Shown piece by piece: positions 54,671 through 64,000 of a stretch of DNA of 64,000 nucleotides; within the stretch, counting starts at the first letter, position 1, and every line of letters starts with the position of its first letter. The stretch spans positions 59,402-123,401 of the forward strand of contig SZWC01001599.1 of assembly GCA_023375785.1 (NCBI GenBank). The letters are read 5' to 3'. The notes beneath the pieces are model-generated. The model saw nothing but the letters and a program-made list of their open reading frames with translations. It was not told where the DNA came from and did no database searches. This DNA is from Penium margaritaceum (lineage: Eukaryota; Streptophyta; Zygnematophyceae; Desmidiales; Peniaceae). A program made the translations under genes and the position numbers.

Positions 54671-55372
54671 TGTTGGTCGAAGGGTGTGTGTACACCTTGG
54701 AGGGTCCCTAGTAGTGGCTGGTTCACACCACCAATTGTTTTTGGAGAGACTGAAATTGTGGAGGCAACTAGTTCCAAGGATGACAGAAACATTAGTCAAT
54801 GAGTGAAGCAATAGTTTTGGCCTCAATTGACTGGGAATGAACTATTGATCAAGGCTCACTGGTAGTGGAATTTTATAGCCACTGAATCAATATTTTCAAA
54901 ATACCAAGGCATGCCAGAGTTCAAGCTTCCTAGCCGATTCTACGACTTCTAGAGTGTCCCTTGGTAGGCTTTCCTTTTTCCCACCTATGAAGGCATCCCA
55001 TCCCTCCTCTAGAAGTTTATGCCCCTTCCTAGATTCCATAGATTACTTCTAGTAGGAGGGAAGGTATCGAAAAGACGAGGACACCTCTAGATGCCTTGTA
55101 GGACAAGTCACCCCTTCTAGAAGGCGTGCCACTTTCCTGGACCTTACCCTAGCCTTCTATAAACTTAGTAAGGTTCTCTAGAAGTTAAACTAGCTTCCTG
55201 GCACCTATTTCTCACCTTCCTTGAGGCAGGGCATAAATTCATCTTGTGGGACTTGAACCTGGGCCCCTGCCTCTAGAGATGGAAACCATTAACCATTAAG
55301 CCACTTGGGCTTGTCTTTTTGGTGTTCCTTTTTGGAGTCACTCCTGCCATGGTGAGGAGCATCTCTCTAGCA
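54671..55372 (-). repeat. 5' LTR of element D1
   Basis: 702 bp, TGCTAGAGAG to GACCAACA on the minus strand. tRNA-like module 55249-55303 (TGGCTTAATGG, GGTTCAAGTCC). The direct TSD TTGGG follows. Confidence 0.92.
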
Positions 55373-55377
55373 TTGGG

Positions 55378-55522
55378 CACTGGCAATCTATCGTTCTTCC
55401 TTGTCGTCTTGCTACCTATGCTTTGTCGCCAGCCTCTATTGGCGTTGTTTCCATTTGTTGTGTTCTTCCTCACGTTTGTGTCTCTTGTGAATAATGGGTC
55501 CTCAACTCTGGGGCCACCTACC
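55378..55522 (+). pseudogene. Protease piece of element E
   Basis: The frame around 55495-55522 reads WVLNSGAT and continues after the solo LTR as YHVISVRSAF, the PR active-site motif with Asp replaced by Asn. The solo LTR interrupts it exactly here. Confidence 0.75.
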
Positions 55523-56252
55523 TGTTGGCTCTAGTGGGTGTGGAGGCACCCTCAAGGATGCCTAGCTCTCAGTGATGCACGCTACCAAAGTTTGGGCAGC
55601 CAATGGACACCTTTGGTGAAGAGTGTGGAGCACAAGGATCACGGATAGGAGTGGACAGAACACGTCGCATTCAGTAGATCTGAATCGAAACACGTTTTTG
55701 TTACTTAGCATAGTGAGATTACATCAGATTTTTATAGCCTGTGATCTTAGCTTTCCAACGCATCCAAGCACGCCCAAATCGGAGCAGTAGAGCCCCTGCT
55801 ACGGCCGTCGAAGTAACCCTTGGTGGAGCCGAGCCGCCCACCATGCCCACGAACGGGAGCGACGGGAGGCGCTTCGACGGTGGCCTGTCGAAGCGCCCTT
55901 CCTGTCATCCCAATGTGGGGAGGGGCATGCCTTGGTCCAGGGGACCATCCACATTCATTCCTTCATGGCCCATGTGCCTTTGGAGCCCAATGGAGACGAA
56001 CTAGGATCACTGGTGGTGGAATATCCCGCCACCCATGGCGGGTACCAGATTCCACCCACCCAACACCCGTTTTTCGGGCTAGGCTAACTTTCTGAATACT
56101 CACTCAAATCGAGCGATTCAAAGCTCGATCTTGCATGGAAATATCCAAGGAATCCAAATCTAGAGTCAGATCAGGTGTTCGACCACTCCTCAGTGGTCGA
56201 ACCAGGGAGTTCGACCAACGGCACTCATGGCAAGGGGCACACCATGCCAACA
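55523..56252 (-). repeat. Solo LTR of the L family with perfect TSD
   Basis: 730 bp, TGTTGGCATGG to GAGCCAACA on the minus strand, flanked by CTACC on both sides (55518-55522, 56253-56257). It is similar to the L 3' LTR (24723-25441) in inverted orientation, over at least 55700-56240. No internal element sequence, so it is a solo LTR left by recombination between two LTRs. Confidence 0.9.
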
Positions 56253-57990
56253 CTACCACGTGATCTCTGTCCGCTCTGCCTTTGTCTCTTTGGGTCCTTT
56301 CAGCTCCGTTTGTTTTGTGCGGACTGGCTCCAGCCAGTATCTCCCTGTCCATGAAGTGGGCATTGTCCGTTTTGTTGGTCCCAATGGTGTCTTCTTTTTT
56401 ATTTTATATCGTGTGTGCCATCCTTGGAGCTCAGCTTGCTGTCAGTGACCTCCCTTCACGATCAAAGCATAGACTTCTCTACCAGTCAGGGTGTTGGCAC
56501 TGTCCCTCTTCGGTCCTCTGGTCATGTTATCTTGCAAGGGGTAAAATGCAACAAGCTATTTTGTGTTCTTCTTCATTCTCCCTCCGCACCTACAGTTGGC
56601 AATTCTTTTACTCACGTTGCTCTTGCCCTGTTGCTTGCTGATGTCCATCTCTTACGTTGCCGTCTTGGCCATGAGCACACTGATGCCATCACTAGCATGC
56701 TTTGTCTGTAGCCTGTTGTTGGCTTCTCCCCATACACTTTTCCTTCTCCTTATCCCTCTAATTATCTTGACTGTGCAGAGGGCAAAATGCATCGCCCTCT
56801 CTTTGCCTCTCACTTCCTTGACCTTGTTAATGCTCATGTCATGGGTCCTCTATTGCACAAATTTCTTTGGAGTATTGGACGTTACGTTTTGTGTCTTAGT
56901 GATGAATTTTTGCAATTTTACTGGATCTTCGTTTTTGTTTGAAGAGCGATGTGGCTGCAGTTATTGATTCCAGGCTGTTCCAGGCTAAGCGTTCATGTCA
57001 CCGTTCATTGTGCGTCTTCCGTAATAACCATGGTGGTGAATTCCTTGGCCCCAACGCACGGTTCCTTGAGTCCCACTGGGTGTGCCTGAAGACTTCCGCA
57101 CCTTACACACCTCAGCAAAACGGTGTCTCTACATGTTGGAAACGGACCCTCACCGATGGCTTCCGTACAGTCCTATCTGAGTTGGATTTTCCCCCCTTAT
57201 TCATCTTTAAGGCCATGAGTTACATGACCTGGGTCTAGAATCACGTGCCGCATGGCCTGCTCCCTAGCACAGTGACCCCCTTTGAGAACTAGTATGGCAC
57301 CCTGCCGATCCCTTTCTTGCTCACGTGTGGGGTTGCATTGTGTTTGGTTGGCTCCCTGAGGACCTGCGCCATGGGAAGCTCTCCCTGTGCGGTGGTCTCT
57401 GTCCCTTCTTGGGTGTCTCCTCTTAGTCAAAAGCCTGGTGCTTCTAGGACCCAGAGTGTGAGTGCTTCATTGAGTCCGCTGATTCCCTGTTCTCTGAATT
57501 TCTGTTTCTTTATGACCTCAGTTTTCACTCATCCTCTGCCTCCGTGCTACTGCTCTCTCGGTTGCAGGGGGAAGTCGACACCTGGGGGCCTGTAGGCGGC
57601 TCAGTCCCCCCTGTCCTTGTGATCCTTATGACTGTCTCTCCTCCGCAGCCTTCATCCTCACAGCCTTCGCCGGTTCCCCAAACTGTGACTTCTTCGTCCA
57701 CTGACGCGCTTCCGTTCGTGCCGTCTAGCTCTCTAGGAGCTCTAGCCTCCCCTGTCAGGTCCTCACCAGCGTCCATGTCTTCCGCACACTCCTCTGTGAC
57801 CCCATCCAGTCTGCTCACTTCTGCCATACCCAGCCTGCCCAGTCCATCCGGCAATCCCCCCGTTCTTGCCCCCATCAAACCTTTTCTTCAAGGCGGACGT
57901 CTACAAGTGCTCCCTTCTCGCTCTTCTACTCTTCTTCTCCCTTCTCTCTTCTCTTCAGTTGGAGCGTCCTCTGCCCGTCCCTCTCAAGGC
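56253..57990 (+). pseudogene. Protease end and integrase of element E
   Basis: YHVISVRSAFVSLGPFSSV, a pre-integrase zone with CRLGHEHTDAITSM, then CAEGKMHRPLF. Core: FRNNHGGEFLG (second catalytic Asp is Asn), YTPQQNGVSTCWKRTL, LIFKAMSYMTWV-like block at 57190-57238. A serine/proline-rich linker to 57990 (SSSTDALPFVPSSSLG). It ends before RT; the A-type LTR begins at about 58000. Confidence 0.78.
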
Positions 57991-57999
57991 GTTAGTACT

Positions 58000-58163
58000 T
58001 AAGGTGTAATGCCAAGGCGTTAGTACTCTTGAAGGTGAAGTTTATGCCTGATTAAGTTTGGGGTGCACGACACATACCTGCAAAGGAAGAGGGTGTAAAA
58101 ACCTTCGTAAGCTTTTTGGTTTTGCAGCTTCTCTGCCGGAGGTGGTTAGCTCAGTAGCTAACA
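58000..58163 (+). repeat. Truncated 5' LTR of element K
   Basis: Only the last 160 bp, ending GTAGCTAACA with the 7-bp terminal hairpin. It starts beside a repeated CAAGGCGTTAGTACT (57988 and 58014), perhaps the joint of the truncation. The primer site after it reads AAGGGTTAGGGAAGTTCC, with a deletion. Confidence 0.82.
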
Positions 58164-58461
58164 AAGGGTTAGGGAAGTTCCATGCACGAAACCACTAAGG
58201 TCACAAGCAGTGAGAGCGCCTTCCCTCTCATCCAACTTCTCTGTTTGCAAGGCAACATCAGCAAAAGGGGAATGCAACACATCTGCACCTTTCTACCTTG
58301 GGAGCTGACATCAGCCTACATCAGCCTACATCTGCTTGCAACAGCCAACGTGAACAAGGCAAGCAGTTTCCTCTTCTCACCAACAGCCTATAGCGGCCTC
58401 AAACACAGGTTCATCGGCATCAACAATAGGTGCACCAGCTGTAGTACTTGTAGTTGTAGGG

Positions 58462-59256
58462 ATGGCAGGGACAAGGGAACCAGGGAATCATTCGCCCATC
58501 CTCAAGTTTGATGGAGAGGGGCTTGCACTCTGGAAGTGGCAGTTTGAGATCATCATGGATGACAGAGATCTGCTAGGATGAATTGACGGAACTATCCCAG
58601 CACCAAAAGAGGAGGGTGCCGACCTTGTGGCATGGGTCACGCTCAACAAGAAGGCTCTCGCCATTCTTGTGTCCTCCATACAACCCTCAGTCCTTTCATA
58701 CATCAGCGGTTGTACACTGGCAGCTGCGGCATACGCGAAACTCGGCAAGGTGTTTCAGTCCTCCTCACATGCCAACCGTCTCTTCACTCTACAAAACCTC
58801 ATCATCATGAGGCTTGGAGAAGGGGAGGATGTCTCCGCCTTTATTCAGACATTTGAGACGCTCTTGCAACAAGCCACCAGCATGGGGTGGGACCTCAAAT
58901 CCGACATGCAGGCCATGATTTTTCTGATGACGCTGCCGGAAAGTTGGGGCCCCATGATAACGGTGATTGGAGGGTGGACTGAAGATCTTGTTTCCTACAC
59001 CACCGTCTTTGAGTATGTGAGAAATGAAGCCATGCGTTGTAGCAGTAGTGAAGCTAACATGGCTGCCTTTGCCTCACACAGCAGCAGCAGCTTCCGCAAT
59101 ACCTCCTCCTCTGGGTACAATGAAAAGAATAGCACTAGCAACAGTGGAAGGCGTACAAAGCGCCAAGGAAAATGCCACAACTGTGGCAAGGCTGGACACT
59201 GGGCTCGAGAGTGCCGTGCACCCAAGAGAGAGGGAGGAGATGGGGATGAATGGTGA
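58462..59256 (+). pseudogene. Gag of element K
   Basis: ATG 58462 (MAGTREPGNHSPILKFDGEG), LWKWQFEIIMDDRDLLG with a stop at 58579, then open from 58627: LVSSIQPSVLSYISGCTLAA, RLGEGEDVSAFIQTFETLLQ, SWGPMITVIGGWTEDLVSY, zinc knuckle CHNCGKAGHWAREC intact. TGA at 59254-59256 ends it, at the same place as in M. Confidence 0.9.
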
Positions 59257-60636
59257 GGGGGAAATGGTGGGAAGGATCCCACAAGCTTAATGGCTGAGTG
59301 TGCCTCCAACAAAGGGAGGACGATACTCAGGCCAGGAGCCTATGGCCTTGACTTGGGCACAAACGAGCACACCACTTACGAGAAGAGAGACTTCATCTCT
59401 CTTGCTCCATGTAACAAGAACTTCAGAGTCGCCAACGGCAAGGTTGAGGCAGCTGAGGGGATTGGTGACAAGCTGGTCACAGTGGGTGTCAACGGTGGAG
59501 ATTCCAACCTCAAGCTAGAGGGGGTGGTCTACTTGCCCTCCTTCACAGCCAANATGGCTGAGTGTGCCTCCAACAAAGGGAGGGCGATACTCAGGCCAGG
59601 AGCCTATGGCCTTGACTTGGGCACAAACGAGCACACCACTTACGAGAAGAGAGACTTCATCTCTCTTGCTCCATGTAACAAGAACTTCAGAGTCGCCAAC
59701 GGCAAGGTTGAGGCAGCTGAGGGGATTGGTGACAAGCTGGTCACAGTGGGTGTCAACGGTGGAGATTCCAACCTCAAGCTAGAGGCGGTGGTCTACTTGC
59801 CCTCCTTCACTGCCAACCTGTTCTTTGTCTCTAAGATAACTGACCATGGCATGATAGTGGTCTTTACAAAGAAGGAAGCGGTGATATTTCCTACCAAGGA
59901 TATCAACATCTCCTACTCTGCCAAGAAGGTTGTCACACAGGTTCCTCGCATTGATGGACTCTACGTCTTGCAGACCAAAACGACAACTTCAACGGCTGAA
60001 TCTTTGGTCAAGAGTGAGCATGAGGAGAGCAGCGATGCAGACTCAGATGAGGAAAGACATGTTGGAGCAACGGAAGCAGTGGCAGCAGATGATTTGGCAA
60101 CAAAACCGCAAGCAAATGCAGCCACCGGGGCTGTTCATTCAAGCCTGTGCACATCCTCCGAGACCTTGTGGCACAGGCGCTTTGGGCACGTGGCTCATTG
60201 CACATTGGAGCTCATGGGAAAGCATGAGCTAGTGCGTTGGATGGAGCTAGGTGATGAGGTCAAGGGAGCGGAGATCATGTGTAAGCCATGCCTTCAAGGC
60301 AAGGCGAAAAGGAAACCCTTCAAGCACAATGGCACGCGTGCTCTCGCACCTCATGATCGTGTCCACTCTGACGTATGTGGTCCCTTTCGCATACCTTCAA
60401 ATGGAGGCAGCAGATGTTTCCTCACATGCATGAACGAAAACAGCCGCAAAGTCTGGATGTACTTTCTCAAAACGAAAAGTGAGGTGAAGGAGAATTTGCA
60501 GGCCTTTGTCGCTATGGTTGAGCGACATAGTGGAAAGAAGGTGAAGGCATTCAGGACGGACAACGGGGGAGAATACGAAGCCTATAGGGAGTGGCTCAAG
60601 ACACAGCGCATTGAACACCAGAAAACTACGTTCTAA
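59257..60636 (+). pseudogene. Protease-integrase of element K with internal duplication
   Basis: The frame after the UGA is GGNGGKDPTSLMAECASNKG, in phase with gag. Protease AYGLDLGTNEHT (Ser of the triad is Leu) occurs twice because of the duplication at 59290-59816. Integrase: LWHRRFGHVAHCTL, CKPCLQGKAKRKPF, VHSDVCGPF (Asp intact), FRTDNGGEYEAY (Asp intact). TAA at 60634 stops it just before SNGVVERMNQ (Glu intact). Confidence 0.88.
59290..59816 (+). repeat. 263-bp tandem duplication around one unknown base
   Basis: 59290-59552 and 59554-59816 differ at three positions, with a single N at 59553. The N lies between codons so the frame is kept. The duplicated unit starts at ATGGCTGAG. Confidence 0.92.
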
Positions 60637-61405
60637 TTACCTCAAAGCAACGGCGTAGTAGAGAGGATGAACCAGACACTCCTAGGCATGACAAGGTGCA
60701 TGCTCTTTGACGCCAAGCTTCCTCTTAGGTTTTGGCTGAAGCAGCACGTATGGCTACCTACCTTGTGAACCTCACACCTGCAGCAGCTCTGCAAAGGAGA
60801 GGCAAGGAGAAGCAGACACAGCAGTTGAAGACGCCTCAAGAAGCATGGTCAGGCAGTAAGCCGGACGCCTCCCATCTCAAGGTGTTCGGTTGCACCGGGT
60901 TTGCCAAGGTCCAGGCCGGTGAGGGCCCTGGAAAGTTCGATGCAAGAGCACGAAAGTGCATTTTCATTGGCTATGACACCGCCCACAAATCTTATCGACT
61001 GTGGGTACAAGGAGCGAAGAAGGTCATCCGCAGCAAAGACGTGGATTTCCACAAAACGTCTCGGAGTAAGGGAGAGCATCTCCAACTCGAGAAAGCTCCA
61101 AAACAGGGAGAGTGGCTCACTCCCCTTGAAGAGGGAGACAAAGCACCAGCACAATGGCATCGGATAGGTGCTGTAACAGGGAAAGGAGCTCATGAAGATG
61201 ACTCAGAGGAATCAGACTCTGATTCCAACGTATCTGATCCTCCGGAACATGAGGAGGATGCCTCTCCCATCATCAACGATGAACCAGACCTCCAGCCTCC
61301 ACATCACCAATACCAGCCAGCAGGTTCAAGGAGGAATTCACGCCTCAAAGTATCTCGCAGCATTACGACACAAATAGGGGTGAATGGACAGGCTTCTACT
61401 ATTCA
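60637..61405 (+). pseudogene. Integrase C terminus and linker of element K
   Basis: SNGVVERMNQTLLGMTR then a frameshift near 60735 (one G missing), then open from 60732: MATYLVNLTPAAALQRRG, PQEAWSGSKPDASHLKVFGC. The acidic linker has DDSEESDSDSNVSDPPEHEE. Confidence 0.86.
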
Positions 61406-61408
61406 TTC

Positions 61409-62999
61409 TTGGTTAAAGAGGAGCCAACGTCTGTCACAGAGGCACTCACTCGGCCTGACAAAGCCGAGTGGGACGAAGCAATTCGCAGTGAACTCAGCTC
61501 CATTGAAGAGAATGGGAAATGGGTGCTGGTGGACAGACCTGCCGGGGCTCTCGTTGTGGGGTCCAAGTGGGTGCTGAAAGTAAAAAGGAAACAGGATGGC
61601 AAGATACACAAGTACAATGCGCGGGTGGTAGCAAAGGGGTTCTCCCAACGGCCAGGCGCAAAGTACGATAAGACCTTTGCTCCAATTGTGACGTTTGCCT
61701 CCATCCGGTCAATGCTCGCCATTGCTGCTGGAGAGAACATGGAGGTCCACCAGATGGATGTCAAGACAGCCTTCCTTTATGGCAAACTTGACAAGGAGGT
61801 ATTGATGGAGGTTCCGGAGGGGGTTGATGCTCTTGAGGGCAAGGTGTGGAGATTGGTGAAGGCACTTTATGGGCTAAAACAACCGCCAAGACTTTGGTAC
61901 CAAGAAATGAACACGTTCATGGCCAAGGAGTCCTTCATGCACTGCGACAATGACCTTAGCATGTACGTGCATGAGAGTAACAAAGGGACTGTGTTGGTCG
62001 CCTTGTACGTTGATGAACTGATTCTATGCTCCTCTTTGATGCAGCTGCTAGACAATCTCAAGGGGCAGCTGAGTAGCAGATTCGAGATGAAGGACATGGG
62101 TCCTCTTGACTTCTATCTTGGAATTGCCATCAAGCGCGACAGAGCAGTAGGTACCATCAGCCTGAACCAGACAAAACACATCCACTCCATCCTCAAACGA
62201 TACGACATGGCAGATTGCAAACCTGCCAGCACACCCATGAGCTCGGAGTGCAAACTCTCCACCTCCATGTCCCCATCCAACGAAGCACAGAAAACTAACA
62301 TGCTGGGCATCCCATATCAATCAGTAGTGTGCAGTCTGATGTATGCCATGGTTGCCACCCGACCACATATAGCCCATGCTGTTGGGCAGGTGAGCCGGTT
62401 TGTGGCCAATCCCGGTCCACTTCACTCGCAGGCTGTGAAGTGCATCATGCGCTACCTTCAGGGGACCCGGCACGTGGGGCTCCAGTTTGGAGGCATCGCT
62501 GGGTCCGCATCACTCCGTCTCATGTGCTACACTGATGCTGATTGGAGAGGGAATATCGATGAATATACAGAAAATCTACCTCCGGCTTTGTGTGTATGTT
62601 GAATGGAGGTGTGGTCAGTTGGGCAAGTCGCAAGCAGGAATGTGCCTCTCTGTCAACAACTGAAGATGAGTACATTGCCTTGGTCAAGGTGTTTAAAGAG
62701 ATGCAGTGGCTACGAAGCTTGCTATCTGAGATGAAGCCACCACAGGCAACGGCGACAGTCATCAAGATTGACAGCATGAGCGCCATTGACATGTCAAAGA
62801 ACCCCATCCTATCGAGGCGCACAAAGCACATCAAGATCCGCTACCACTACGCTTGAGACTTGGTCTACAAGCAGATAGTGGAGCTCGAGTAAGTCGGTAC
62901 CAAGCTCAACCGGGCTGACATGCTTACAAAGCCACTGGACAAGGATCTCCACCAGGCGGGCAGGCAAGGTATCGGCATGGTCAACGCAAGTGATGACGA
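61409..62999 (+). pseudogene. RT-RNase H of element K
   Basis: 61409-62602 open for almost 400 codons: EPTSVTEALTRPDKAEWDEAI, GSKWVLKVKRKQDGKIHKYN, VHQMDVKTAFLYGKLDKEVLM, LYVDELILCSS (active site YVDE at 62006-62017), IPYQSVVCSLMYAMVATRPH, CYTDADWRGNI. A short frameshift near 62560-62585, then RNase H 62590-62856 (SWASRKQECASLSTTEDEYI, IDSMSAIDMSKNPILS), TGA at 62854 (CGA in relatives) and a tail LTKPLDKDLHQAGRQGI to 63000. Confidence 0.9.
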
Positions 63000-63038
63000 A
63001 TGATGATGGTCATTGACACAAGGTGCAAGGGAGAGCTT

Positions 63039-63691
63039 TGTTGAATGTTTTCGCCCCTTGTTCAGTGTTGTAGGACGGATCAGAAATGCTCTACCCCTTG
63101 TGGAGGTATGACCCCTAGATCCGTTGTAGTGTGACTCAACTATGCTCTGTTTCTTGTGAGATATGACCTGTGAGTACACCATGTGGATGAGTGGTTACCT
63201 TGGCCATTTTGTTGATTTGGCCAAGTGAGAGGTCATGAGTTTGATCCTGGCCCCATGCATATGTTGTTTATTGTGGAAGCTTCCAAGAAAGAAAGTCCGT
63301 AGCTTCTTGGACGCTACATGGTTGGTCTGTCACCTTGACACTAGGATGCTTATGTGTCAAGCCCACAGTGCAAGTCTATTGGTGACGTGACTGGTTCAGG
63401 CCACTTCCCATTAATGTGCTTTTGAGTTATAGGACTGGACAGACAGCTATAAAAGGACTTGTCTTGCATGTTGATAAATCAACCCTTGCTTGATGCTCTC
63501 TTGCGTATTGACGACTTGAGCTCTTCTTGAGATGTAATGCTAAGGCGTTAGTACTCTTGAAGGTGAAGTGCATGCCTGATTAAGTTTGCGGTGCACGACA
63601 CATACCTGCAAAGGAAGAAGGTGTAAAAACCTTTGTGAGCTTTTCGGTTTTGCGGCTTCTCTGCCGGAGGTGGTTAGCTCAGTAGCTAACA
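63039..63691 (+). repeat. 3' LTR of element K
   Basis: 653 bp, TGTTGAATGTT to GTAGCTAACA. The terminal hairpin is intact. tRNA-like module 63184-63250. A purine tract (GTGCAAGGGAGAG) lies just before at about 63024-63036. Confidence 0.92.
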
Positions 63692-64000
63692 GAGCCCAAA
63701 GGTAAGCGCAGGCGGCTGAGAAAAGAAGTCATGCTTGCAAGGCGCAGGCAAAGGGGAAGCATTAGCGGTGGTTCCAATGTGCACATCAACAAATGTGCTA
63801 GAAGGAGAAGGGGCGACCGATGGAGGAGTGGTCTTCCTCCCAGCAGAGGGAATAGTAGATGCAGCAGGGAGACGGGGAAGAATTATCGCGGCTGCTTCAT
63901 TACAAAAAGCAACGCGGTTGTCCTCAATGAGCTTAAGACAATCCTCAACCTCATGCTGGGCCTCGCGAGCGAGGACGAGCTGGTGCTGAAGGGCCGCAAT
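63692..64000 (-). pseudogene. Gag N-terminal fragment of an E-type element
   Basis: Minus strand from the window edge: IAALQHQLVLAREAQHEVED, then RVAFCNEAAAIILP and HDFFSQPPALTFGLC. It matches the start of E gag (ITGLQRELNLAREAQHEAEE; HEFFSKPPVLSTGLV). K inserted into it. It continues beyond the window. Confidence 0.8.

Larger units (their letters stand above)
45520..55372 (-). mobile_element. Element D1, Ty1/copia with perfect TSD, split by D2
   Basis: LTRs at 45520-46219 (3', 700 bp) and 54671-55372 (5', 702 bp), flanked by TTGGG at 45515-45519 and 55373-55377. On the minus strand: primer site 54670-54654, gag, PR, IN, linker, RT to 51519, then D2 (51518-47285), then RT and RNase H 47284-46235. 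It inserted in element E between gag and protease. Coding regions are broken. Confidence 0.92.
42631..57990 (+). mobile_element. Element E, Ty1/copia, split by D1/D2 and a solo LTR
   Basis: LTR 42631-42915, canonical primer site, gag 43855-45350, protease split between 45353-45514, 55378-55522 and 56253 onward, then integrase to about 57990 where an A-type LTR begins. D1 (45520-55372) is flanked by TTGGG and the solo LTR (55523-56252) by CTACC, so removing both restores element continuity. RT and RNase H are missing. E inserted in element N RNase H; AAGCC (42626-42630) is the left site. Confidence 0.83.
58000..63691 (+). mobile_element. Element K, A-type Ty1/copia, 5' LTR truncated
   Basis: Truncated 5' LTR (58000-58163), damaged primer site, gag, PR, IN, RT, RNase H and a full 3' LTR (63039-63691). 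Closely related to M. A 263-bp protease segment is present twice around an unknown base (59553). Right flank GAGCC (63692-63696) is the expected TSD. It sits in E-type sequence of opposite orientation on the two sides (E + left, E - right). Confidence 0.88.

Noticed and set aside
56282-56967. Membrane-like small proteins
   Set aside because: Hydrophobic frames are off-frame readings of the E protease-integrase region; the integrase motifs lie in another frame.

Overview
The window is 64 kb of a plant-type nuclear genome made almost entirely of LTR retrotransposons of the Ty1/copia superfamily. I found no host gene, rRNA, intact tRNA gene or CRISPR array. The plant (streptophyte) assignment rests on the gag-PR-IN-RT-RNase H gene order of all elements, RNase H domains of the plant copia type, 5-bp target-site duplications (TSDs), and primer sites that fit plant initiator tRNA-Met. 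The sequence does not say which plant lineage. Nearly every coding region has stops or frameshifts, so the locus is a graveyard of nested dead elements.

Layout, left to right. 1-770: unassigned, with one long hairpin. 773-2430: B-type element G (-), pol 3' part and LTR remnant. 2436-13943: element H (-), split by element J (+, 7057-13070, both LTRs, TSD GGACC/GGACT). 13948-15833: element I (-), internally deleted. 15839-17599: decayed copia RT-RNase H (+). 17600-32259: a B-type LTR (F, -) split by element L (+, 17704-25441, perfect TSD AGACT) and element M (+, 25940-30979). L is a chimera of two copies with an H-type fragment between them. 31615-37287: element B (+). 37288-38037: A-type 3' end (-). 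38038-42630: element N (+). 42631-57990: element E (+), split by D1 (-, 45520-55372, perfect TSD TTGGG), itself split by D2 (-), and by a solo LTR (55523-56252, perfect TSD CTACC) inside the E protease. 58000-63691: A-type element K (+). 63692-64000: E-type gag (-).

Three features recur beyond ordinary decay. First, six independent families (A type, H, J/I, L, N and D) share a primer-binding site directly after the LTR, AAGGGTTATGGGCCCACAC or a close variant. It complements the anticodon arm of initiator tRNA-Met rather than its 3' end, the half-tRNA priming known from Drosophila copia and yeast Ty5. Elements E and B instead carry the ordinary TGGTATCA-type site. Second, LTRs of four families (A, D, H and J/I) contain a tRNA-like module with Pol III A and B boxes, comparable in idea to the 5S promoter in Cassandra LTRs. 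Third, both A-type copies (M and K) have the same in-frame UGA between gag zinc knuckle and protease, with the frame open afterwards.

Gene products, if any copy was once active: gag packages RNA, protease cleaves the polyprotein, RT/RNase H copies RNA from the tRNA primer, and integrase inserts the cDNA with 5-bp duplications. No copy here appears autonomous. Element boundaries marked by TSDs or LTR ends are accurate to the base; domain boundaries are approximate.
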